Positions 40,120 to 47,773 of a stretch of 64,000 nucleotides of DNA are shown piece by piece (positions within the stretch are counted from its first letter, which is position 1; the number at the start of each line of letters is the position of its first letter). Under the pieces are notes generated by a model. That model ran no database searches and had not been told where the DNA came from. It worked only from the letters and a program-made list of their open reading frames with translations. The stretch spans positions 434,001-498,000 of the forward strand of contig MGWO01000007.1 of assembly GCA_001801025.1 (NCBI GenBank), written 5' to 3'. The translations under genes and the position numbers were made by a program. Origin of the DNA: Gallionellales bacterium GWA2_54_124 (GTDB lineage Bacteria > Pseudomonadota > Gammaproteobacteria > Burkholderiales > Gallionellaceae).

Positions 40120-40566
40120 TCAGTTGAGTGTTGCGACGAAATCCAAAACTTCCTGTGCGTGTCCGTCGGCTTTGAGTCCGCGCCATTCACGGCGCAACGC
40201 CCCCATACTATCGAACACGAACGTACTGCGTTCGATGCCGCGTACCTGCTTGCCGTACATATTTTTTTGTTTCATGACGCCGAACAGATTGCATACGGTT
40301 TCATCGGGATCGGACAGCAGCTCAAAGGGCAGTGTGAATTTTTCTTTGAAATTTTCATGCGATTTCAGGCTGTCGCGCGAGATGCCGGCGACCATGCAAT
40401 TTGCCTGCACAAATTGTTCATGCAGATCGCGGAATTGCTGCGCTTCGGTGGTGCAACCGGGGGTGTTGTCCTTAGGGTAGAAGAACAGAACCAGATGCCG
40501 GCCTCGTGCGGATGAGCGTGTGAAGGATGATCCGCCAGTCGCGGGCAGTGTGAAATCGGGTGTCAT
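40120..40566 (-). CDS. bcp: Thioredoxin-dependent peroxiredoxin, BCP type
   Basis: 148 aa. The peroxidatic Cys lies in FFYPKDNTPGCTTEAQQFRD, and the fold continues with GISRDSLKSHENFKEK and LLSDPDETVCNLFGV. The resolving Cys found five residues later in E. coli BCP is replaced (TEAQQ), so it would work as a 1-Cys enzyme or use another Cys. The N-terminus lacks the usual few residues before APDFTLP; an in-frame stop just upstream rules out a longer form. It is the first gene of the operon ending at 36384. Confidence 0.92.
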   Translation of the reverse strand: MTPDFTLPATGGSSFTRSSARGRHLVLFFYPKDNTPGCTTEAQQFRDLHEQFVQANCMVAGISRDSLKSHENFKEKFTLPFELLSDPDETVCNLFGVMKQKNMYGKQVRGIERSTFVFDSMGALRREWRGLKADGHAQEVLDFVATLN

Positions 40567-40628
40567 GATTCAACTTTCAAAAAATGTTGCCATTGGTCAA
40601 TTGAATTGTAAACTTTAAACGATGCGTT

Positions 40629-41642
40629 TCAGAGTCCGGCGTCGATAAGGTATGCAGTGTCCTTGCTCATTTCGTTCTGGGTAAGCAAGTACCTGATGCG
40701 ATTGCGTCCCTCGTGTTTGGCTGTATACAGTGCTGTGTCCGCGGTATTGAGCAGAAGATGCGCATCGCAATTGCTGTTAACCGAATGTGTGGCAATGCCG
40801 ATGCTCAAGGTCACCCGCCCGGCAGCGTTCGATTTCGCGTGAGGAATATTTAATTTCAGCATGGCATGCTGTATCTTTTGGGCAACGGCACGCGCGCCTT
40901 CCAGTTCGCAATCAGGCAGCAAGATGGCGAATTCTTCTCCTCCATAGCGTGTCACGACATCCGTGGTCCGATTGAGTTGAGACTTCATCAGTTCGACAAT
41001 ACGGATCAGTACGCGGTCGCCTGCGGGGTGGCCATAGAAGTCGTTGTAGTCTTTGAAATAATCGATGTCCAGCATTAGCAATGCAAGTGGCGTTCCCTGC
41101 CGGTTGACGCGTCCGAATTCCGCCTTGAAGCGCTCGTTAAAGTAGCGGCGGTTATAGGCGCCTGTCAGGCCATCCGTTGTCGCATCGATACTCAGTTGCT
41201 TAGAGTGCAATTTGAGCATGTGTTCACGGGTAAATGACACGCTGGTGTCGGTGATCTGAATCAGGCACTGGTGCGTGCCATCTGGCGTGATAATCGGTGT
41301 GAGGCTGACTGATTGATGGATGCGGGCCTGCTGTTTTTTTCGTGTGCAGGGCAAGGGGTAGAGCGGCAGAGGCGAGCGGTGCAGGATGCTCGATAGTACG
41401 ACGGGTAATTTGTAGGTCAGTGCATTTTGCATCGCTATTTTGAATGAGGCGCCTAAGCCATCTGTAAACAGCGATTCGAGCGTTTGACCAACGGCCTGTT
41501 TTTCAGTGATGCCGCTATGCTCAGATACCCAGTCATTCCATAATACGACAACGCCTTGGTCATCGATTAGAATCAATCCTAAATTGATTGCATTCCAGAT
41601 CGAGTTCCAGACTAAATTTTGGACGTGAGTGGCGGGGTTCAT
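40629..41642 (-). CDS. PAS-GGDEF diguanylate cyclase
   Basis: 337 aa, no membrane helix. The N-terminal PAS domain (about 10-140; NAINLGLILIDDQGVVVLW) is followed by a GGDEF domain (about 165-325) with the Mg2+ Asp in LMLDIDYFKDYNDFYGH and the active-site loop RYGGEEFAILLPD. GGEEF is an active variant, so c-di-GMP synthesis is expected. No RxxD inhibitory site is visible before the loop. It is the third gene of an operon with a receiver and a CheC-like phosphatase, starting six bases after the latter's stop. Confidence 0.92.
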   Translation of the reverse strand: MNPATHVQNLVWNSIWNAINLGLILIDDQGVVVLWNDWVSEHSGITEKQAVGQTLESLFTDGLGASFKIAMQNALTYKLPVVLSSILHRSPLPLYPLPCTRKKQQARIHQSVSLTPIITPDGTHQCLIQITDTSVSFTREHMLKLHSKQLSIDATTDGLTGAYNRRYFNERFKAEFGRVNRQGTPLALLMLDIDYFKDYNDFYGHPAGDRVLIRIVELMKSQLNRTTDVVTRYGGEEFAILLPDCELEGARAVAQKIQHAMLKLNIPHAKSNAAGRVTLSIGIATHSVNSNCDAHLLLNTADTALYTAKHEGRNRIRYLLTQNEMSKDTAYLIDAGL

Positions 41643-41648
41643 GCGTAC

Positions 41649-42260
41649 TCAGATGCCGGTGATGAAAGCGTCGATATGAGAGAGGAATTCTTTCAGCGAC
41701 GAGGTGCTGAGCAGAAAAACCAGACAGCCTTGTGTTTGGCGTTTTTCTATCGTCAGATCAATGTGTAGTGCCATCATAACAGGCTGGTCAATCTCACCAG
41801 TGATGTTTTGCAACAGGAACTCGGGCGAATCGACAGTATACTGGGGCAGGGTGCTCTGCAGCGTCAGTCCGAGCAAATCGGCCATCGCAGACAGGCAGGC
41901 ATTCAATATAATGTTGCCCAGTTCGCACATGGCATCTTGTTCAAACTCCGCTAATTCTGCGAGGCTCACGTGCGATCCCATCATGTCGCGTACAATTTCC
42001 AGTGCGCGCTCTTCTGTGAACAGCAGCATCGCTATCGCATCAAACGGTCCGCTGAAGTGCTGCCTGACGGCACCGACGCGTGCGCTGTCCAGCGGCAACT
42101 TCTGGGCTTGAATTTCAGAAGAGGGGAAAATCTGTACGTGCGGTACGGACAGCTGAACTTCCTCGCCGATGATTTCGCTCAGGCTGGAAGCTGCGCGGCC
42201 TGCACCGATATTGAAAATCTCGCAAAGGGCATCCGTGTGCAATTCAGATAAAGAAATCAC
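41649..42260 (-). CDS. CheC-like protein phosphatase
   Basis: 203 aa. Two copies of the CheC active-site signature (E-x2-N, then P about 22 residues later) are visible: DALCEIFNIGAGRAASSLSE near residue 10 and DAMCELGNIILNACLSAMAD near residue 108. Proteins of this family dephosphorylate response regulators. The ATG overlaps the stop of the single-domain receiver upstream (ATGA), and the diguanylate cyclase follows, which suggests the receiver is its substrate. Confidence 0.88.
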   Translation of the reverse strand: MISLSELHTDALCEIFNIGAGRAASSLSEIIGEEVQLSVPHVQIFPSSEIQAQKLPLDSARVGAVRQHFSGPFDAIAMLLFTEERALEIVRDMMGSHVSLAELAEFEQDAMCELGNIILNACLSAMADLLGLTLQSTLPQYTVDSPEFLLQNITGEIDQPVMMALHIDLTIEKRQTQGCLVFLLSTSSLKEFLSHIDAFITGI

Positions 42261-42634
42261 ACCGCACCTTCGAAGTGGTCGAGCGCTTGCAAGACGGTTT
42301 TTTCGGTAACGGGCTTGGACACGAAGCGGGCGCCGAGCTCGATGGCGCGTGTCTGCTGTGTCTCCTGAATATTTGCCGAGAAAATGGCGATGCGAATTTC
42401 AGGATGCTTGTCGAGAATTTGCTCTGCTGCATCCGTACCCAGCATGCCGGGCATGTTGATATCCATGCTGATGAAATCAGGCAGGTCGCGCTCGACTATC
42501 TGGAGCGCTTCATCGCCGCTAGTCGCTTCAATGATCAGCCATTGCGGGCGTTTTGCCAGAATGAATGTGCGGATCATCAGTCGGGAGAGTCGGCTGTCGT
42601 CAACGATGAGCATTTTTTTGATGCTATTTGGCAT
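42257..42634 (-). CDS. Single-domain CheY-like response regulator
   Basis: 125 aa, one complete receiver domain: IVDDSRLSR, phospho-acceptor in FISMDINMPGMLGTD, IAIFSANIQE and RFVSKPVTEK. It starts an operon with CheC and the GGDEF protein. No kinase gene is adjacent, so the phosphate donor is not known. The role is probably to link an unlinked kinase to c-di-GMP synthesis or chemotaxis. Confidence 0.9.
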   Translation of the reverse strand: MPNSIKKMLIVDDSRLSRLMIRTFILAKRPQWLIIEATSGDEALQIVERDLPDFISMDINMPGMLGTDAAEQILDKHPEIRIAIFSANIQETQQTRAIELGARFVSKPVTEKTVLQALDHFEGAV

Positions 42635-42773
42635 GATTTGTTGCTCGTGGATTTTGTCTGTCGTAATTCTATCCCAGTTCGACTATTTTGACAGCATTGT
42701 GAGCATCAATTAGACGTGAATCCGGAACGGGGTTTTTGGTATCAGCGCAATGTTTTTTGGCCGGTGGACGTGA

Positions 42774-43785
<1,012 letters not shown>

Positions 43786-43803
43786 CTGATCAGAAAGAGC
43801 CAC

Positions 43804-44241
43804 ATGAGCAATCCTTTTAGCGTAAGTCTGATTTGCTGGCACGATGGCGAACCTCTGCTCAAGTCCGTCCGCGAGGCGGTATTCATTCATGAACAGGGTA
43901 TTTCTCCCGAGCTGGAGTGGGATGGCGCGGATGAGCATTGCCGTCATGCGCTGGTACTGAGTGCGCAGGGCGAGGCGATCGGCTGCGGCCGTATGATGTC
44001 GGACGGTCACATCGGGCGTATCGCGGTGTTGGCAAAATGGCGCAAACAGAAAGTCGGAACCGCGATCGTTGAGGCGTTGCTCGACTATGCGCGTGCACAC
44101 GATTATCCTCAGGCGGATGTCGATGCGCAGACCTATGCGATGCCGTTCTATCATAGCTTTGAATTCATCGAGGAGGGGGCTGCATTTATCGATGCGGGCT
44201 TGCCTCACATTAAGATGCGACTCAAGTTACTTGCCCGTTAA
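43804..44241 (+). CDS. GNAT family N-acetyltransferase
   Basis: 145 aa. The acetyl-CoA-binding motif A is GRIAVLAKWRKQKVGTAIVEAL, and the N-terminal half has VFIHEQGISPELEWDGAD, as in ElaA/PhnO-like acetyltransferases. The substrate is not known. It follows the L,D-transpeptidase by 18 bases. Its end overlaps the convergent CbiM-like gene by 15 bases. Confidence 0.85.
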   Translation: MSNPFSVSLICWHDGEPLLKSVREAVFIHEQGISPELEWDGADEHCRHALVLSAQGEAIGCGRMMSDGHIGRIAVLAKWRKQKVGTAIVEALLDYARAHDYPQADVDAQTYAMPFYHSFEFIEEGAAFIDAGLPHIKMRLKLLAR

Positions 44242-44895
44242 ATAGTCGGCTACGCTGAAATTCATCACGGCTTCGGGTCGCGAAACGGTAAAGGCGGTGA
44301 TCACGGCACCGGTGGCAAACGCTTCCGCGAAGATGAGGATGGGGGCGGGGATCAGGTAGTGGTACTGGATTTCCGGCCAGGTGTAGTGGGTGAGCGCGAG
44401 CAATACCAGTGTGGTGGCCGCCATCATCAGCATGCTCGCCAATGCCGCGCAGGCAAACCCGTTTACCAGCACGAACAGGAATAAATTTTTCGGCAGGTAG
44501 CGCCGGCAAAAGCGCAGCAGCATTTCGCCAAACAGCATGGGTACGGCCAGCATCAGCAGCCCGTTGATGCCCAGTGTTGCAAGCTCCTGTCCGGAATACA
44601 GCCAGCTGCCTGCCATGATCAGGGTGAGCGCAATCAGCGCAATTGGCCATCCGAACATTAGCAGGAACAGGGTTGCGCCGATCAGGTGGAAATTAAAACC
44701 CGGGCGGATGCCCGCGCTCATTTGCCAGAAAGCGGCAGTGCAAAAAATAAGCCCGATCAAGGCATTGAACATGCCCTGATTGTTGAACAGGGTTTGCCAG
44801 GGCGCGCATCTCGCAGCCCGGTACAGCAAAAAGGCAAAGGCATAATTGGCCAGCAACAGGCTATCGCCGGTGAATAGCGCAGCCGGCAGGTTCAT
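44227..44895 (-). CDS. CbiM-like energy-coupling-factor membrane protein
   Basis: 222 aa with about six or seven membrane helices. The conserved NFHLIGATLFLLMFGWPIAL region and the later HYLIPAPILIFAEAFATGAVITAF segment match the CbiM/NikM family of metal-uptake S-components. No CbiN, CbiQ or CbiO partner is adjacent, so whether it works as a transporter is uncertain. The ATG overlaps the ygfZ stop (ATGA). Confidence 0.7.
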   Translation of the reverse strand: MNLPAALFTGDSLLLANYAFAFLLYRAARCAPWQTLFNNQGMFNALIGLIFCTAAFWQMSAGIRPGFNFHLIGATLFLLMFGWPIALIALTLIMAGSWLYSGQELATLGINGLLMLAVPMLFGEMLLRFCRRYLPKNLFLFVLVNGFACAALASMLMMAATTLVLLALTHYTWPEIQYHYLIPAPILIFAEAFATGAVITAFTVSRPEAVMNFSVADYLTGK

Positions 44896-45827
44896 GGCAG
44901 CGGGTAGGGTAGGCTTTCAAAGGCGAGTACAGGTCCTTGCAATGAATGCACGTGAACCGGATGTGCCGCGCGGCTGGTGATTTGCACCACGGCCAGCACA
45001 TCAAAGCCGCCTGTTGGTGCGGGAGCCGCATTTACAATCATGCCGCAGGCCTGATCTATCATTTCCTCGCTGTATAATTCATCGCCCGGATTCGCCTCGC
45101 TTAAACTATGCGCTAGATACATGCGGCGTTTGGGTTTGCCCAGATAATGCATGCGTGCGACGATTTCCTGTCCGGGATAGCAGCCTTTCTTGAAATTGAT
45201 GCCGCCGATCAGGTCGAAATTCACCATTTGCGGCACGAACTGTTCCTGTGTCCGGGGCAGAATGACAGGCGTTCCCGCGCGGATGTTGAGCCAGTCCCAT
45301 GTGTCGCTTCCGATTATTCGGCTGTTGAGTGCGGCCACAAGCTGAGGCTGTTGTTCGGGTGCGCAATTGAGCATGAAGCGCGCGTCCCCGATTTTGATGA
45401 TGCTGCACGCCAATTCCGCCGACTCAATGACGCCCATCACCGGCAGTTCAAGGCATGTTGCAGGCAGCGCGGGATGTAAACCCGAGAGGCCTAGCGAGAT
45501 GACTTCATTGCGTGCATCGGTGATTTTGACTTTGGCGCGCAGCACGTACATGCCGAGTTTTTTTCGCAGCGCATCAGACAGCGCCTCCGGCAGTTGCAGC
45601 AGATAATCATCGGCATCGCGCCAGATCAGAAAACTGGCCAGCATACGGCCTTTGGCTGTGTTGAAGCTGGAATACTGGGCCTGCGTTGCGCTGACTTCGC
45701 GGATGTCATTGCTCAGCAAATTTTGCAAAAAGGAATGTGCATCGCTGCCTGATACGCGTAGCGTGGCAAACTGGCTGAGGTTGCAGAGCGTTGTGCCGGT
45801 CTGCGAGTCTGTGTGGCCGATAGTCAT
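44892..45827 (-). CDS. ygfZ: tRNA-modifying / Fe-S assembly folate-binding protein YgfZ
   Basis: 311 aa, a relative of the T-protein of glycine cleavage. The YgfZ signature K-G-C-Y-x-G-Q-E is present as FKKGCYPGQEIVARMHYLG near residue 215, with its single conserved Cys. The N-terminal part has LSNDIREVSATQAQYSSFN. YgfZ supports tetrahydrofolate-dependent repair of certain Fe-S enzymes. I choose ATG at 45827 (MTIGHTDSQ); the longer frame would overlap the cyclase gene and begin with an unrelated Arg-rich tail. Confidence 0.88.
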   Translation of the reverse strand: MTIGHTDSQTGTTLCNLSQFATLRVSGSDAHSFLQNLLSNDIREVSATQAQYSSFNTAKGRMLASFLIWRDADDYLLQLPEALSDALRKKLGMYVLRAKVKITDARNEVISLGLSGLHPALPATCLELPVMGVIESAELACSIIKIGDARFMLNCAPEQQPQLVAALNSRIIGSDTWDWLNIRAGTPVILPRTQEQFVPQMVNFDLIGGINFKKGCYPGQEIVARMHYLGKPKRRMYLAHSLSEANPGDELYSEEMIDQACGMIVNAAPAPTGGFDVLAVVQITSRAAHPVHVHSLQGPVLAFESLPYPLP

Positions 45828-45897
45828 AGTGGGTCCGTCAGATTGCTTGGTGTTTGTGTGGTGGGTGTATCGTATCAGGCGGCGTATTTCGCGCGTT

Positions 45898-47271
45898 TTA
45901 ATCCTGTTGTATGTCTGGCAGGGGGGTGAGTGCAGCACGTTCATTAAGGAACCGGCCCAGATGACGGTCGTCGCGGTCAGCGTGGTTCAACAGCCAGTCC
46001 GACAAAAACAGCTTGATGCGGTAGCCTGTATACCAGGGATCGCAGCCTGCGGTTTGAATTTCATTGCTGAGTTTGTTAAAAAAGTGCTTGTACGAGCGGT
46101 GCTGGGCAATATGGTCGGCGGCGAAAGGATAGTGATTTGTGTGCATCAATTGCTCTTCGAAATCGAAATGCGCTTCGATTTTAATTTTCAGCTTGGCGAT
46201 CAATTCATCTACCGCATCATGGCGATTGATGACCGCGTCCCGTAGTGCGCCGATGAGGCTCATTAAGTCCTGATGGTGGTTGTTGATTTCGTTATGCCCG
46301 GCATCGGGTTGGTGGCTTGCCTCGTCTTCGGTATAGTCCTCCGAACCCGTGTGCAGGCCCGTTGAAAGATAATCGGTGCAGCGCTGCAGATACACTCGGG
46401 CCGGGATGTCGTCGGGATTGTCACGTACGATTTCTTCCAGCATCGGTTGCGCGCGCGCGATTGAGCGTGTGTGATACAGGGCGAGGGCCTCTTCGAACTT
46501 CTGCAGGCTTCTGGATTTAGCGTCTCTGATCATCGGCGCGTCGTGATTGAAGACCTCGTAGATCGATTCTGCATTGGTGTTGTAGGTGACTTTCACGCGC
46601 CCCAGATGACGCACCAGAAATTTTTCAGGTTCGGACAGGCTGTATAAGGTGTGTTCGCTGATCAGCAGTGGTGCACCATAAGTTTTAGTCAGTGTTTGCA
46701 GGCGGGACGCGAGGTTGACTGTATGACCTAAAACCGTTCCCTCCATACGGTTGCCGCCGCCGATGACGCCGAGCATCAGCACGCCTGTATTGATGCCGAT
46801 GCCGATGCGGATCGGTGCATACGCCGCGCGCTCTCGTCCCGCATTGTATTCGTCAAGGCGCGCCAGCATCGACAGGCCCGATGCCAGTGCATCGTCGGCG
46901 GTGGTCGGAAACAGCGCCATGATCGCATCACCCATATATTTGTCGATGATGCCGCGGTGCGCGCTGACCACCGGATTCATCACGGACAGGTAGGAATTGA
47001 TCATGCTGAAGGTTTGCTGCGGGGTCATACTCTCCGACAGCGACGTGAAATCGCGTATGTCGGTGAATACGACGGACATGTTTTTTTCGATCTGGTCGCC
47101 CAGTTCCACATCGATCAGGCTGGTTTTGCCAAGAAAGGCGATGATGTCGCGCGGCACGAAATGCAGTAACGTACGTTCCAGCAGTTTTAAACGCGCCCGC
47201 GTACCGGCATGCGCCTCGCGTTCGGCATTCAGCTCGTGCGTATCTTCAGAGATGTCGAAACTCGCGCTCAT
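45898..47271 (-). CDS. Class III nucleotidyl cyclase fused to a hemerythrin domain
   Basis: 457 aa. After a short coiled region (about 10-45), the class III cyclase domain (about 60-240) keeps both metal Asp residues (SVVFTDIRDFTSLSE and DKYMGDAIMALF) and the transition-state Asn and Arg (GHTVNLASRLQ), so it should be active. Conversion of ATP to cAMP is more likely than cGMP but not proven. A helical linker leads to a C-terminal hemerythrin domain (about 330-450) with His/Glu ligands in NNHHQDLM, HFDFEEQLM, HIAQHRSYKH and LNHADRDDRHLGRF, a full set for a di-iron site. O2, NO or iron sensing is inferred. Confidence 0.88.
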   Translation of the reverse strand: MSASFDISEDTHELNAEREAHAGTRARLKLLERTLLHFVPRDIIAFLGKTSLIDVELGDQIEKNMSVVFTDIRDFTSLSESMTPQQTFSMINSYLSVMNPVVSAHRGIIDKYMGDAIMALFPTTADDALASGLSMLARLDEYNAGRERAAYAPIRIGIGINTGVLMLGVIGGGNRMEGTVLGHTVNLASRLQTLTKTYGAPLLISEHTLYSLSEPEKFLVRHLGRVKVTYNTNAESIYEVFNHDAPMIRDAKSRSLQKFEEALALYHTRSIARAQPMLEEIVRDNPDDIPARVYLQRCTDYLSTGLHTGSEDYTEDEASHQPDAGHNEINNHHQDLMSLIGALRDAVINRHDAVDELIAKLKIKIEAHFDFEEQLMHTNHYPFAADHIAQHRSYKHFFNKLSNEIQTAGCDPWYTGYRIKLFLSDWLLNHADRDDRHLGRFLNERAALTPLPDIQQD

Positions 47272-47326
47272 AAGCTACCGGATTATACAAATACCTTGTG
47301 CGGCAAATGATGGCCCGCATCGGTCA

Positions 47327-47683
47327 TCAGGCGTAGGTGCTGATCCGACCGCCTTTGAATTCGCCAGCGATGAACTGAATGCCTGTCGCTTCATTCGCTT
47401 CTTTAGGAACTGCTTTTACGTTGCCGGTTGAGCTGTTATCGCTGTCGTTGTCTTTGTCGGTTGATGACTTCTGCAAGCTGTAAGTCAGGCTATTTTCGTT
47501 GGTCTGAGTCTGGCTTAATTTTTGCGCCTGTGCGGACAAGGTCACGATAGTCGAGGGCGGTGTATCAGCGCTGGATTTAGCTCTGTCGGTAACAGGCGGT
47601 GCCTGATTGCTGAAGATCTGATTGATCGGGCTGCTGATTTGACCGCTGGAGGGCGGATTGATGCTTACACTTGAGATGGCCAT
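47327..47683 (-). CDS. Hypothetical Ser/Thr/Gln-rich protein
   Basis: 118 aa, low-complexity and probably disordered, rich in Ser, Thr, Gln, Asn and Asp. It begins MAISSVSINPPSSGQ and has a STIVTLSAQAQKLSQ segment (about 45-59) like those seen in short uncharacterised proteins with flagellar-type TLS-x-AQ motifs. It ends GEFKGGRISTYA. A GAGG ribosome site precedes the ATG. I assign no function. Confidence 0.6.
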   Translation of the reverse strand: MAISSVSINPPSSGQISSPINQIFSNQAPPVTDRAKSSADTPPSTIVTLSAQAQKLSQTQTNENSLTYSLQKSSTDKDNDSDNSSTGNVKAVPKEANEATGIQFIAGEFKGGRISTYA

Positions 47684-47773
47684 GACAGGACTCCTCGGGG
47701 TTGTGAGGATCGTACTCTACTGTTATTTTTGTTAGATGGCAATGACTGCCGCGTTCGGCTACACTCTCGCGCC

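Noticed and set aside
45828-45944. Longer ygfZ reading frame beginning at 45944
   Set aside because: It would overlap the cyclase-hemerythrin gene end by 47 bases and add an Arg-rich, untypical tail.
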